DNA of 64,000 nucleotides from Hyphomonadaceae bacterium UKL13-1 (GTDB lineage: Bacteria > Pseudomonadota > Alphaproteobacteria > Caulobacterales > Aquidulcibacteraceae). A model generated the notes under the pieces. It searched no databases. It was given only the letters and a program-made list of their open reading frames with translations, and had not been told where the DNA came from. Shown here one piece after another: positions 6,959-16,603 of this stretch. The stretch is taken from positions 2,190,001 to 2,254,000 of the forward strand of contig CP012156.1 of the NCBI GenBank assembly GCA_001602435.1, read 5' to 3'. Within the stretch, counting starts at the first letter, position 1, and each line of letters opens with the position of its first letter. Made by a program: the position numbers and the translations under genes.

Positions 6959-7544
6959 TTATTCTGCGTTCATCGTCATCCAGATTAGGCAAATAAACGG
7001 ACCATAAATCCGTCTCGTTATGGGGAGGTCTGGCCGATTGCGGATGGTCAGGTTTGGGATTAGTGCATACCCATAGCAGTCATCAGACTGACTTTTGCTT
7101 TTGATCGACTCGCGGGACCAAATCCCAGGGAAGCTTTTCACTGAAGGCACTGAAGCGCAGGGTTTCTGTGTCTGGTGAGATTTGGGTTGGCATACGTGAG
7201 AATCTCATAACGAGGGAACCGAAACGGGGTTGGGCATCACAAAAGACCGTTGTGGTACTTCGGTCGAACTTTCCGAACTTCCGATCATGTTTGAACTGAC
7301 CCATACGGCCAAGCTGGGGCATTGGACTTGGGAATATGTTGTATAAGGTAGGTCTCGTTTATAGCCTATGTGAAGCGCATCACTCAAAGATCCACACCAA
7401 CTGCAACGCAAGTCGATGATGCCAGTTCTTGTAAAAGGCCACATTGACGCCTTCTCTGGAGGAACCAATCCCTTTAATGTGATGAGTTGGTAACTCCAGC
7501 ACGGTACCTTTGTGATTGCCTGTGAAATCGGCAGCTTTAATCTA
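6959..7544. other. 586-nt stretch without a recognisable gene
   Basis: Short minus-strand frames of 79 and 87 codons overlap here (7083-7322 and 7205-7468) but show no family pattern and no ribosome binding site. No tRNA, terminator or clear repeat was seen. The stretch separates the element backbone (ardC) from the catabolic cargo, so a recombination junction could lie in it. Confidence 0.5.
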
Positions 7545-8537
7545 TTAGGTCTGAGCTTCTCGCTCAGCTTGATGGATCAACTCGTCGATCTTTGTATCGA
7601 GTTCGCGATCGGGCTGAAAGCCGTCTTGGAGGCGCTTGGCTACTACAGCCCAAGCCGAGCGAATGCCGAGGTCTAGTGAAACTTCGCACTGCCATCGGGG
7701 AACCAGAGTTTTCAGTTTAGTCATATCGAAGATCAGGCTGTTGGCCTTGTCGCCTGATAATGTGGATTCGAGTTCGGGAATGGCTGCTTCCAACCTGCTT
7801 GACAGGATGGGTTGAATTTCTGGAACCACTCCGATCGCCTGCGCGACTGTCGTCAAAATATGATTCCACGTGTAGCCAATATCACTTGTCAAATTGACTG
7901 TCTGCCCATATGCCTTGGTTTGTCCGCAAACGGAGACGAACGCTCTGGCAAAATCTTCGGCATGTGTTAGGGTCCATACCGATTGGCCATCGCCATGAAC
8001 CGCGATGGGCTTTCCATTTTGTAATCGCCAAGCCAGGTGATCGCCGCTGACTATAGTACTAGGCAATCGGTGACGATAAGTATGGCTGGGGCGAATGATG
8101 GTAACAGGCAGGTGATCGGCAATATGGGCTTTGAGATATTGCGCTTCGCAATCAAGTTTTCCTTCGCTATATCTAGAAAACTGGTTGCCAATTGGCGTGT
8201 TCTCGTTGATCGGCAGTTGCACTATAGGCTTGCTGTAGACCGATGCGCTCGAAACAAAAACAAACTGGCCACAACGCCCTTTAAATGTTGCGATGTCCTT
8301 AGCAGCATCGGCGGCGTTAAAGGCTAAGAATTGACAAACGACATCGAAATTTCTTGCCGCCAGCGAGGTGCTGGCACCGTAGTCTATTCGTTCGCCTACA
8401 ATTTGCTCAACTCCAGCTGGTAAGCGGGGGGATGTCTGTCCCCGGTTGAAGACAGTTACCTGATGTCCCACCTTTGCAGCCTCGGCAACACAGGCCGACG
8501 AGATTTCACCCGTCCCTCCGATATATAGAACGCGCAA
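7545..8537 (-). CDS. NAD(P)-dependent epimerase/dehydratase-like protein (extended SDR)
   Basis: The N-terminus RVLYIGGTGEISSA is a Rossmann nucleotide-binding motif of the GxxGxxS type. VFVSSASVYS and the YSEGK box (Y-x-x-x-K) give the SDR catalytic residues, and the C-terminal half has the substrate-binding layout of NAD-dependent epimerases. Such enzymes epimerise or reduce sugar nucleotides or related keto groups; the substrate is unknown. TTG 8537 is preferred because AAGGAG lies 6 nt upstream (8549-8544); the frame could be extended to TTG 8567 without support. It points away from the MFS gene at 9037 and may follow the small frame at 8548-8838. Confidence 0.8.
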   Translation of the reverse strand: MRVLYIGGTGEISSACVAEAAKVGHQVTVFNRGQTSPRLPAGVEQIVGERIDYGASTSLAARNFDVVCQFLAFNAADAAKDIATFKGRCGQFVFVSSASVYSKPIVQLPINENTPIGNQFSRYSEGKLDCEAQYLKAHIADHLPVTIIRPSHTYRHRLPSTIVSGDHLAWRLQNGKPIAVHGDGQSVWTLTHAEDFARAFVSVCGQTKAYGQTVNLTSDIGYTWNHILTTVAQAIGVVPEIQPILSSRLEAAIPELESTLSGDKANSLIFDMTKLKTLVPRWQCEVSLDLGIRSAWAVVAKRLQDGFQPDRELDTKIDELIHQAEREAQT

Positions 8538-8547
8538 AACTGACTCC

Positions 8548-8838
8548 TTAACGATGTGACTTGGCAAATGCCTCGATTAAACCCAAGCCGCCTAGAAAAC
8601 GACCACTTGCACATCGGATCACGCGAAACTTTGAAACCGAAGTCCCCAAAATGTCGCCGCACCGTCCTAATTTCTTTCGGTAGGCACCGTCAGAAAAGCG
8701 CTTATGTCGATAGTTATTTACCATCATCGCTGGGGTCCAAACTTGTGTAGGGTAACTTAGCCTGTCCGATTCCATCCACCATCCAGTACGTGCCATTTTT
8801 GTTACGCCGGAAGCGATGTCCCGAGATTTCATACGCAT
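8548..8838 (-). CDS. Hypothetical 96-residue protein upstream of the epimerase gene
   Basis: I do not recognise this product. The frame begins with ATG 8838 and its TAA stop (8550-8548) overlaps the Shine-Dalgarno of the epimerase gene, an arrangement usual for coupled genes. The sequence is basic and rich in Arg/Lys/Trp, without a signal peptide or membrane segment. It could be the remnant of a larger enzyme gene or a chance frame. Confidence 0.3.
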   Translation of the reverse strand: MRMKSRDIASGVTKMARTGWWMESDRLSYPTQVWTPAMMVNNYRHKRFSDGAYRKKLGRCGDILGTSVSKFRVIRCASGRFLGGLGLIEAFAKSHR

Positions 8839-9036
8839 AGCGTTGCTGTATGGGTTGCATGCTTAATGACAATCTGTCAAGTTACAAGGGAGAGAGCGTG
8901 AGCTCCAAAGTGCAATAAATTCGTGAGCCAGGACAATGTCACTACCTCGGCGACTTGCACGTAGGCGGCAGGCCCAGTTCAACGGGCACGCTTCTATAAC
9001 AGAGCTCTGCGACGCTGGCTGGGTAAGGAAAACGTT

Positions 9037-10263
9037 ATGAAGATGATTACGCCGCAGTTGAGATGGGTCCTTTTCTTGCTGTTATCCATTGCGGGTATCT
9101 TCAATGCCATGGATCGACCGATTATTGCTATCCTTAAACCGGACATGGCCGCAGATTTCGGCTGGACTGACCAGGATTTCGGCAATCTCGCCTTCGTAAC
9201 GCAGATGGCTGCAGCTGTTTCCTTCTTGTTTACAGGATGGTTGGTTGACCGTCTGGGGCTGCTACGGGGTACAATAGTTGGCATCGTTACATGGAGTTTG
9301 GCAGCAATATCTCACGGATGGGCAACAACCACTTCCCTGGTTGTAGCTGCTCGCGTTGGGCTGGGTGCTACCGAGGCCATTCAGACACCGCTGGTCATCA
9401 AGACACTGGCCGTACTTTTCCCGCCCAATAAGCGATCTCTTGCTTTTGGTATTGGCGGGGCCGTTAGCGGCCTTGGCTCAATCAGCTTGCCCTTTGTCAT
9501 TCCCATTCTAGCCGCTTGGATTGGCTGGCGAGGCGCGCTAGTTTTCGGTGGCGTGGCTGGCCTCTTCATTCTTGTAATTTGGCTTTGGGCTGTACGCGGT
9601 ACATCGCTTGAACCAAGTGTTGATGAAGCCGCAGCGCCATCGGCCGATCAACCCCCTGAATATGCTGCGATTCTTACCGATCGCCGTACTTGGGCAATCG
9701 TAATTGCCAAAGCGATTTCAGATTCGACCTTTTGGATGATGGCATTTTGGCTCCCCGATTTTTACCGCAAGACCTACGAGTTGACAGCCCAAGAACTTGC
9801 CGTCCCGCTGGCCATGGCGTCAATGGGGGCGGCGTTGGGGGGGCTGACTTCCGGTTGGATTTCAACACGACTGCTGGAAAGTGGCTGGAGTGTCAATCGA
9901 ACGCGAAAGACTGTGATGCTTGTTTCGGCTCTAATGGTTTTACCATTGCCACTTGTTTTACATATCGAGTCTTTTTGGGCTGTTGCGGTCTTGGTAGGCG
10001 TGGTGCTGGCTGGTCATCAGAGCTTCTCGCTGTCAATCTTTTCGGTGATCACAGACATTGTACCCCGCGCGAAAGTCGGGCGCGTAACCGCGTTCGGAGC
10101 ATTTTCTGGAAATGTCGGAGGTGCGCTGATTCAGGTGGTAACAGGGGCGGTGCTCACGGCACAGCTTGGTTTCGGGCCGCTCTTCATCTTTGGAGCGATG
10201 TCCTACTTGGTTGCCCTAAGCTGGCTGCATTTGATGTTGCCTCGCTTGCGTCGATACGAGTAG
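9037..10263 (+). CDS. MFS transporter, anion:cation symporter-like
   Basis: The 408-residue protein has twelve hydrophobic segments and the MFS loop 2-3 motif GWLVDRLGLLRG (near 68-79). The first helix ends in NAMDRPIIAI and is followed by DFGWTDQDFGNL, a pattern of ACS-family permeases that import organic anions such as hexuronates, tartrate or aromatic acids by proton symport. The ATG is preceded by AAGGA (9025-9029). Placed directly before a TonB-dependent receptor, it probably carries the ligand or its hydrolysis product across the inner membrane. Substrate not deducible. Confidence 0.88.
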   Translation: MKMITPQLRWVLFLLLSIAGIFNAMDRPIIAILKPDMAADFGWTDQDFGNLAFVTQMAAAVSFLFTGWLVDRLGLLRGTIVGIVTWSLAAISHGWATTTSLVVAARVGLGATEAIQTPLVIKTLAVLFPPNKRSLAFGIGGAVSGLGSISLPFVIPILAAWIGWRGALVFGGVAGLFILVIWLWAVRGTSLEPSVDEAAAPSADQPPEYAAILTDRRTWAIVIAKAISDSTFWMMAFWLPDFYRKTYELTAQELAVPLAMASMGAALGGLTSGWISTRLLESGWSVNRTRKTVMLVSALMVLPLPLVLHIESFWAVAVLVGVVLAGHQSFSLSIFSVITDIVPRAKVGRVTAFGAFSGNVGGALIQVVTGAVLTAQLGFGPLFIFGAMSYLVALSWLHLMLPRLRRYE

Positions 10264-10469
10264 CACGAAAGCTAAAAAAGAGTTGCTTACTGATATTTTG
10301 TAGAATAAGATAACCAAAGAGGTAAAGTGCCGTGCTCGATAAATAGTCGGCATGGAACTTTGTATTGTGGGCTCATTGTACTGAAATTGGAAAATCAACA
10401 ATCAAGACGAATTCAGTTCTGATGGCCATTAGCGCAGCAATAAAAAAAGCGACGTAAGGGAGGTTTCTG

Positions 10470-12761
10470 ATGACAAGTGAACAATCTGGTAAGCACAGCC
10501 GTAACGCGCGCGTTCGTCGCGCGGCTATTTTGTCCTTAATGTCTGGAACTATAACTGCGTATGCAAACCCTGCATGGGCGCAAGCAAGCGTGACCAATGC
10601 CGCCAATTCAGCCAATGCTGTGGAGGAGATTGTCGTTACTGCCCGACGGCGGGCAGAAACGCTACAAGACGTGCCAGTCGCCGTCAGCGTTGTTAGTGGT
10701 GACTTCATCAAGGCGCAAAATCTTAATAATGTGCCTGAACTAATTAGTTTCGTGCCTGCCATTACCCTGCGACCATCCGGCACCAAGGACACAGGGCTTC
10801 TCATTCGTGGTCTCGGCACCATCACCACCTCTCCTGGAGCAGAGCCAACAGTTTCAATGGTGCTTGATGGCGTAGTACTAGCTCGGCCGGGGCAAATGGT
10901 GGCTGACCTGATTGACGTCGAGCGCATAGAAGTATTGCGCGGGCCACAAGGAACGCTTTTTGGCAAAAATGCCTCAGCAGGCGTGATCAACGTTATGACA
11001 AAGTCGCCGACGCAAGAGCCGGGCGGCTATGCGGAGGCGAGCGGTTACTCGGGGGGTGAGTATCGTTTAACTGGTGTTGCCAATGGTGAGTTGGTGCCTG
11101 GTTTTTTAAGCGCACGCATTGCACTGGTTTCTGCGGATTATAGTGGAAATGTCACCAACATCACAACCGGATCACGCGTCAACGGCTATAACCGCAATGG
11201 TGGACGAGCAAAGCTACTGTTCACACCGACGCCTGATCTCGATATTCTCATCAGCGGCGATTACTTAAAGAGTGAAGCGAAGAGTGCTGGCGTCATCTAC
11301 ATTGGGACTGCCACCGCCGCTTATCCGACAGGCATTATAACACAGAGCGCGACCTTGCCGCTTATTCTCCAAGCACAAGGGATTACAGCATCATTCCGCA
11401 ACCTCCAAACGGCAGCTGATTTGGATAATCAGTTTTCGGACGAGTTTTCAGGAGTATCCGCTCAGTTTGATTACCGATTCAACGATTTCAAGCTAACGTC
11501 AATAACCGGATCTCGCAGCTGGAGTGGCACCCAAAAGGTGGACGGGGACGGTTTTAGTGAGCTGTCTGCCAGAACACCTAGTCAAATAGTCGATCTTGGA
11601 ACGGTGGATTCTTCCCAATTCACACAAGAGGTCCGACTGGCCTCGCCTAAGGGTGTAGTAGACTATGTTATTGGCCTTTACTATTTTCACTCGATGAATA
11701 ACGAGACCTATCGCCGTGACGTAAGTATTCTAGGTGCAAACGGTACTACGTCGAATTTTGGCTTTAACAGATATAGAACAACATCGAATAACTACTCGAT
11801 ATTCGGTGAGGCAAATATCAATTTCACTGATAAGTTCCATGGCATTGTTGGCGGGCGGCTGGTTCGTGACGAGCTTAAATTCGACGCCAATCGGACCTCG
11901 ACTTCGGCAACGCCAATACCAGGCGTCCAGCCGGCCTTTGTGGGTCAGGGATCGACAGAAGTCGATGACTTTGCCGCCCGTTTGGGACTAGCATTTGAAG
12001 TTAGCAATACCGTGAACAGTTACTTGACCTATTCGCGTGGTTACAAAGGGCCAGCTTTCAACGTATTTTTCAACATGATCGCGCGGGACACCATACCCCT
12101 CGAACCAGAAACATCGGATAATTTCGAATTTGGCTTGAAGTCGACCCTGTTTGACCGAAGGCTGGATCTGAACATTGCGCTATTTAATGACGAAGTGTCC
12201 AATTATCAGGCAAACCAGCCTGACGTTGTCGCGGGCGTTATCGTTACACGGCTGATCAATGCGGGCGACGTTTCAACGCGTGGAATCGAAATTGACCTGG
12301 TAGCGAGGCTGACAAGAAATTTCACGCTGGCCGCGGATTATGCTTACGTCGACGCGCGTATCGAAACATTTAGGTGCCCGGTCGGAGCGGCAGTTTCATG
12401 TAATGTCGATGGTCAACCGCTGCCGTTTGCACCGAAGAATAAGCTTGCGCTGCGGGCGTCATATAAGATTGACCTTTCGTCGCGTCTGAAGATGACACTT
12501 AATGGCAATTATACTTACCAGTCGCGCCAGCAGAATTCTATATCGCAAACGCCATTTACAATAGCTCCGAGCTACGATCTACTGGGCGCTTCCGTGACTA
12601 TTTCAGATGCGACGTCGGGCTGGGATGTGACGCTTCTGGTCAAAAATGCCGGAGATAAGTTCTACCGCTCAACCTATTCGCAGGGCAATGGCGGGATTTT
12701 CAGTGGTATTGCAAGGGACTTCGAGCGCTATTTTGGCTTAACAGTACGCAAGAATTTTTAG
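10470..12761 (+). CDS. TonB-dependent outer membrane receptor (cargo receptor 1)
   Basis: The 763-residue protein begins with a signal peptide ending in AWAQA, then a TonB box-like EEIVVTARRR (about 52-61). A plug domain follows (VPELISFVPAI, then LLIRGLGTI, then VERIEVLRGPQGTLFGKNASAG) and a long beta-barrel ending in an aromatic C-terminus (YFGLTVRKNF). Such receptors import scarce or large substrates with energy from TonB-ExbBD. RBS AGGGAGG lies at 10457-10464. A strong terminator follows the gene. With the MFS gene before it and the oxygenase/VOC genes after the TetR, it appears part of a specific uptake and degradation system. Confidence 0.93.
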   Translation: MTSEQSGKHSRNARVRRAAILSLMSGTITAYANPAWAQASVTNAANSANAVEEIVVTARRRAETLQDVPVAVSVVSGDFIKAQNLNNVPELISFVPAITLRPSGTKDTGLLIRGLGTITTSPGAEPTVSMVLDGVVLARPGQMVADLIDVERIEVLRGPQGTLFGKNASAGVINVMTKSPTQEPGGYAEASGYSGGEYRLTGVANGELVPGFLSARIALVSADYSGNVTNITTGSRVNGYNRNGGRAKLLFTPTPDLDILISGDYLKSEAKSAGVIYIGTATAAYPTGIITQSATLPLILQAQGITASFRNLQTAADLDNQFSDEFSGVSAQFDYRFNDFKLTSITGSRSWSGTQKVDGDGFSELSARTPSQIVDLGTVDSSQFTQEVRLASPKGVVDYVIGLYYFHSMNNETYRRDVSILGANGTTSNFGFNRYRTTSNNYSIFGEANINFTDKFHGIVGGRLVRDELKFDANRTSTSATPIPGVQPAFVGQGSTEVDDFAARLGLAFEVSNTVNSYLTYSRGYKGPAFNVFFNMIARDTIPLEPETSDNFEFGLKSTLFDRRLDLNIALFNDEVSNYQANQPDVVAGVIVTRLINAGDVSTRGIEIDLVARLTRNFTLAADYAYVDARIETFRCPVGAAVSCNVDGQPLPFAPKNKLALRASYKIDLSSRLKMTLNGNYTYQSRQQNSISQTPFTIAPSYDLLGASVTISDATSGWDVTLLVKNAGDKFYRSTYSQGNGGIFSGIARDFERYFGLTVRKNF

Positions 12762-12814
12762 GCATTTAGGAGCCCATTTTAACTGCTATTCTCCTTGTTT
12801 CCTCCCAACTAAAC

Positions 12815-12852
12815 AGACGGCTGCGCTTTTGCGCTGCCGTCCGTCTTTTTTT
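12815..12852 (+). terminator. Rho-independent terminator after the TonB receptor
   Basis: ACGGCTGCGC (12817-12826), a TTTT loop and GCGCTGCCGT (12831-12840) form a 10-bp stem with one mismatch, and CCGTC plus seven T residues follow. It lies 55 nt after the receptor stop and before the tetR gene. Confidence 0.85.
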
Positions 12853-13138
12853 GGATCATTTTAGTTTGGTTTTGGATGCCTTTTGTCCTTAATGTGAGTT
12901 TGAATCCAGACGTTAACCGTTGTCACCAACTGTAAGTGTGTTTAGTTCCTGCGGTAAACAGCGCCGTGTTAGTCGCCTTGGAGAGACCTCACCCCTTATC
13001 ACTTTCCGGCGTCGTATTTTTAGATCCGCTAGCAGAATCTTTGTGGCAGTCCGTTCAAGCAGCAAATGTTTTTGGGGCAAAACTACTAAAATTGTGGCTG
13101 GTAGGAACCTCACTTCGGGGCTACAAGGAAATTCGCGA

Positions 13139-13804
13139 ATGGAGAATGTTGTGTCCGGACGAGCCCGCACCCCGCGACGAATGAACCCTGAGGATCGCGA
13201 GTCCGCAATTCTTGACTGTGCAGCGACTATAGTAGCGCGTGAAGGCGTGTCTGCTGCAACGATGGATAGAATCTCACAGGAATCAAACGTCAGCCGTTCA
13301 CTAATCTATGTTTATTTCAAAAATGTAACCGAGCTGCTTCAGCGCCTGTATTTGCGGGAAACCTTGGCGTTGAGAAAGCGCCAAAGGCACGAATCGGCGC
13401 AGCTGGAGGACTTTGAAGATTACGTTCGCTGCCTTGTCCGTCTATATCTCGAAAATGTTCATGAGAAAGGCGATTTTATGAGCAAGCTTATGCACGAACC
13501 AACCATAACTGGCGAATTTCAGTCAGACTTTTTCGTCGCACGACGGGCTGCTAGCCTAACGATCGCAGAACGGATTTCAAAAGAGCATGCTATTCCTGTG
13601 TCGCTCGCTGCGAGGCTCGCAGACATGCTGATGGGATTAACTGCAAGAGCCGGCGAGCAGGTCCTGCGCTTCGGTTTACCATACACTGACGCACCTAACC
13701 TAGTGGCAACCATGCTTATGGGCGCAATCGAGGCGACTGCAAACAAATACCACCGCGGCAAAATCGTCTGGCCGAGCGAACCCGAGGTTTTGGGCGAGAA
13801 CTGA
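13139..13804 (+). CDS. TetR/AcrR-family regulator (cargo regulator 1)
   Basis: The product has the N-terminal TetR HTH: ILDCAATIVAREGVSAATMD, then ISQESNVSRSLIYVYFKN, within residues ~25-75, followed by a helical ligand-binding domain of usual size (221 residues in total). ATG 13139 is selected because AAGGA occurs 10 nt upstream (13125-13129); the open frame extends to 12920 but the extra ~70 residues are basic and unlike the family. It resembles the second cluster regulator at 20122 in both HTH and C-terminal regions, which suggests duplication. Likely role: repression of the receptor or the downstream VOC-oxygenase pair until the substrate is present. Confidence 0.85.
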   Translation: MENVVSGRARTPRRMNPEDRESAILDCAATIVAREGVSAATMDRISQESNVSRSLIYVYFKNVTELLQRLYLRETLALRKRQRHESAQLEDFEDYVRCLVRLYLENVHEKGDFMSKLMHEPTITGEFQSDFFVARRAASLTIAERISKEHAIPVSLAARLADMLMGLTARAGEQVLRFGLPYTDAPNLVATMLMGAIEATANKYHRGKIVWPSEPEVLGEN

Positions 13805-14119
13805 GCAGTATGACCAGCAGCTGCAAAGGACTGCACGACGGGTGCCGTGTAACAAAGCAAAACATGGCGAGCTTGATCCAGCTCGCCGCATGGATTGGGC
13901 ATATCCGTCGCCAAGTTCGGGCCCCACAAGATTTCAAGCTAGCCGAACACATGAGTCAAGACCAAGCTTGAAATAGGTGTTTACTCTTGTTGGCATTTTG
14001 TGCAATAAGAGCGTTACGGGCTGATCTCGCTACTACCTACTGGATTCGGCGCTTGTCACCATTTGCTATGTAGCAGCCAGAAAGTGACTCTCTGTGACAT
14101 AGAAGGACAGTACAACTGA
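13805..14119. other. Intergenic region with an inverted repeat and promoter space
   Basis: No gene is supported here. GGCGAGCT (13866-13873) and AGCTCGCC (13880-13887) form a perfect 8-bp hairpin with a 6-nt loop and no T-tract, which may end the tetR transcript or act as an operator. The ~200 nt to the VOC gene are AT-richer and probably hold its promoter. Confidence 0.5.
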
Positions 14120-14554
14120 ATGATTTGCGGGTTTGACCATGTCGTTATTGCAGTCTTCGACTTAGACGACGGAATTCGGGTCTGGCGCGATGGACTCGGG
14201 CTGCACTTGAGTCATCGCGCGAGCCATCCCGAGGCGCATTTGGAGATAGCCTTCTTTCGCCTCAAAGAGGGTGGCTTCATCGAGCTTGTTGCACCCACTT
14301 CGGACAACTCGCCGATATACAAGTTCCTACAGGAAAAGGGTGAAGGCATTCGCATTTTATGCTTGCACGTCGATGATCTTGAGGAAGCAATCAGAGACTT
14401 TACCCTCAAGGGCTTGGCACTTGACGGTGTAGGTACCCCTTGGGTGTTCGTGCGGCCGGAGGCAGCAAGTGGAGTATTTCTGCAGCTGTGGCCCAGAAAT
14501 AGGCCCCACCGATGGCGCGATGGCAATATCCAGCAATTAGAAAGTGGAGTATGA
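14120..14554 (+). CDS. VOC-superfamily protein (glyoxalase fold)
   Basis: The 144-residue single-module VOC protein starts with GFDHVVIAVFDLDDGIRVWRD and carries EIAFFRL, GGFIELVAP and the glutamate/histidine positions of metal-binding VOC enzymes (for example methylmalonyl-CoA epimerase or glyoxalase relatives). The exact reaction cannot be assigned. AAGGA precedes the ATG at about 13 nt. Its stop overlaps the start of the oxygenase gene (ATGA at 14551-14554), so the two are translationally coupled and probably act on consecutive intermediates. Confidence 0.8.
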   Translation: MICGFDHVVIAVFDLDDGIRVWRDGLGLHLSHRASHPEAHLEIAFFRLKEGGFIELVAPTSDNSPIYKFLQEKGEGIRILCLHVDDLEEAIRDFTLKGLALDGVGTPWVFVRPEAASGVFLQLWPRNRPHRWRDGNIQQLESGV

Positions 14555-15579
14555 AGATGCATTTTCAGATTTCGGAAAAGGAACGCTTAGCGAATACAAT
14601 TGATGATGCTAAGCTTGCGGCGATTGTTCATGACATCCGCACAGTGGGATACGCTGTAGTACAAGAAATTGTTTCCGCAGAGACCTGCAAGCTGTTAACC
14701 CATTCAATTCTTGAAGATGTTGAGCGCGTCCGAAAAACAGGAAAACGCACAAGACATGAAGAAATTACGGGTGATGGCCATCTGCAACTAGGTCTGAGAC
14801 GCTATGCACCTTTCGCAAGTGCCGAGTTGTTGACCAATCCGTTCATCGAATGCGTGGTGGCTGGAGTACTCGGTCCCGACGCGTGGCTCGGCTTTTACAG
14901 CGGCAACGTCAACTGCCCTGATAGTGGTTACCAGCCATTGCATTTTGACCGCCCTTACTCATGGAAATCGCCTGAAGATGCGGCAAAAGATGGGCAACCG
15001 TGGCCGCCGCCTACCACGACACTAAGCTGTTCGATAGCTCTTGAGGAAATAACCATCGCCAACGGGGCAACAGAGATTTATCCTGGGAGCCATTTGGAAA
15101 CCACTGTTGCGACCTGGACGGCACATGATCGGTTGCAGAACCACCCGGATCTGGTAGCACGGCGAATTCCTACGCGAATGGAAATTCCCGCACACAGCGT
15201 TTGTTTCCGAGATCCACGAATGTGGCACCGCGGCGTTCCAAACCCATCCAAGAAACCCCGAGCGATGATTGCGGCAACCTATCATGCCAGTTTTTGCAAG
15301 CACTGGCGTGGCATTTACGTTGCCAATATCGAGCCATTAGAAATGGAACTGCTCGAAAGCAACCCAAGTCTGCGGATTCTGGACAATGGCATGCTTGGAG
15401 ACGGCCGCTTAGTATTCGACCTTGATACCCGCGAGGAGTTGGAAGCCATGGATTCACTTCATGGAGTAAACAGGAATATACGGTTTGTTGCCCCTCCCGA
15501 ACGGGTAAACCACTTCCTCGATGCTCATGAAATTGGCGGCGGGCGCATCATCGAAAATATGGAGCCGAGTCCCGAATAA
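14551..15579 (+). CDS. Phytanoyl-CoA dioxygenase (PhyH)-family oxygenase 1
   Basis: The 342-residue protein contains the Fe(II)/2-oxoglutarate oxygenase facial triad in PhyH style: LHFDRPY (HxD, near 142-148 of the chosen start) and the distal histidine in RMWHRGVPN (near 225-233), with a downstream arginine (KKPRAMI) for 2-oxoglutarate. Members hydroxylate acyl-CoAs or a wide range of natural products. The ATG at 14551 overlaps the VOC stop, which decides the start over an upstream in-frame ATG at 14512. A second PhyH-like gene lies at 24078-25043, so the pathway probably has two hydroxylation steps or two substrates. Confidence 0.85.
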   Translation: MKMHFQISEKERLANTIDDAKLAAIVHDIRTVGYAVVQEIVSAETCKLLTHSILEDVERVRKTGKRTRHEEITGDGHLQLGLRRYAPFASAELLTNPFIECVVAGVLGPDAWLGFYSGNVNCPDSGYQPLHFDRPYSWKSPEDAAKDGQPWPPPTTTLSCSIALEEITIANGATEIYPGSHLETTVATWTAHDRLQNHPDLVARRIPTRMEIPAHSVCFRDPRMWHRGVPNPSKKPRAMIAATYHASFCKHWRGIYVANIEPLEMELLESNPSLRILDNGMLGDGRLVFDLDTREELEAMDSLHGVNRNIRFVAPPERVNHFLDAHEIGGGRIIENMEPSPE

Positions 15580-16531
15580 CCGCCGTTCCGAAGTTACCAA
15601 GTCAACGTGTACAACACGAAGAATGCCACGTTCGATAAATCGAACTCGGCGCAGCAGTCACTTAAGCCTAAGTCAGGTGAATGCTAACCGGAGTTTCCGG
15701 GGGCGATCAACAGATGAGAAGGGGGTAAGATGTTAAATAGGCTACACATAGCGACCTAGACTTCAAAGAAACCCAAAGCCAAAGCACATGGTCGAACTTC
15801 TGGTGCTTTGGCCGCCGCCTTTTGATCGGTAAGTGGCAACTTTTCAACCGGTTGCTTTCACGTGCTCGACAGGGCTGATAATTGATTGACGCCGCGCTAG
15901 ACCTTAGCATTTCAGTTTTGTGCAGGGCAATTGTCGGAGGCACGAACAGGCCATTTCATGCTCAGCCCGTCCTCAAAAACTCTGGTACGGAGATCGACGT
16001 AAATAAGGAGTGCCTCTACCTCAATTGCCCAAGCCCTTGAGTCTGGCAGCTCATTTCGAGTTTCTCTTAACCACTCACGTGCACTTAGTCTGCTGGTTGT
16101 GATGCAAGTCTGCTTCAAGGAAGTTGCAAGACTTATATTTACGACTAGGTTTGAGCATTGGGGAATAGCGGCATTTTGGAAGAACTGGCCGAAAACGGAA
16201 TGGCGGGTTTGGAGCTGTGAACGTCAAATTGCAGCCAATGCCATAACCGATTGTGCCTATGGGCTCTTCATTAATTGACTAACTAACATCGCATGAACAA
16301 CATGCTCATCTTTTCCAACATTTCTAGCAGACAATAGTCCAGCGGTTGGCTTCTGGACCTTCGAGCGGCGGCGAACAAATCCTGAGCAGCTAACCAAATT
16401 GATAAAGCCAAATAGACCCTGGCAATCTGGCGGTCACTTTAGTGAGGTAGCAAAATCATTCTCTTCGTTTCGCCATTTCACTACTGACGCCTTATGCAAT
16501 AGAAGTTGAGTGGCATAGGATTTTGCTGTAG
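15580..16531. other. ~950 nt without a supported gene
   Basis: Only short frames of up to 78 codons are found, without family patterns or ribosome binding sites. The composition is more AT-rich than the flanking genes, and no strong hairpin or repeat stood out. The stretch may be the worn remains of a lost gene of the cluster plus the promoter of the following VOC gene. Confidence 0.5.
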
Positions 16532-16603
16532 ATGGCCGAAGATGAAACTACTGCGTTCGTCTTTGAGGCGCTCGCCCAATTGAAAACGGCAAAGCAAGAA
16601 TGA
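16532..16603 (+). CDS. 23-codon frame coupled to the next VOC gene
   Basis: ATG 16532 opens a frame coding MAEDETTAFVFEALAQLKTA plus three residues; its TGA overlaps the ATG of the VOC gene at 16600 as ATGA. An in-frame TAG directly before the ATG bounds it. It could be a leader peptide that couples translation, or the leftover 3' end of a deleted gene. No function can be assigned. Confidence 0.3.
   Translation: MAEDETTAFVFEALAQLKTAKQE

Noticed and set aside
10373..10990. 205-codon minus-strand frame
   Set aside because: It is an antisense shadow of the TonB receptor signal and plug region, with a Ser/Thr/Arg-rich composition and no family pattern.
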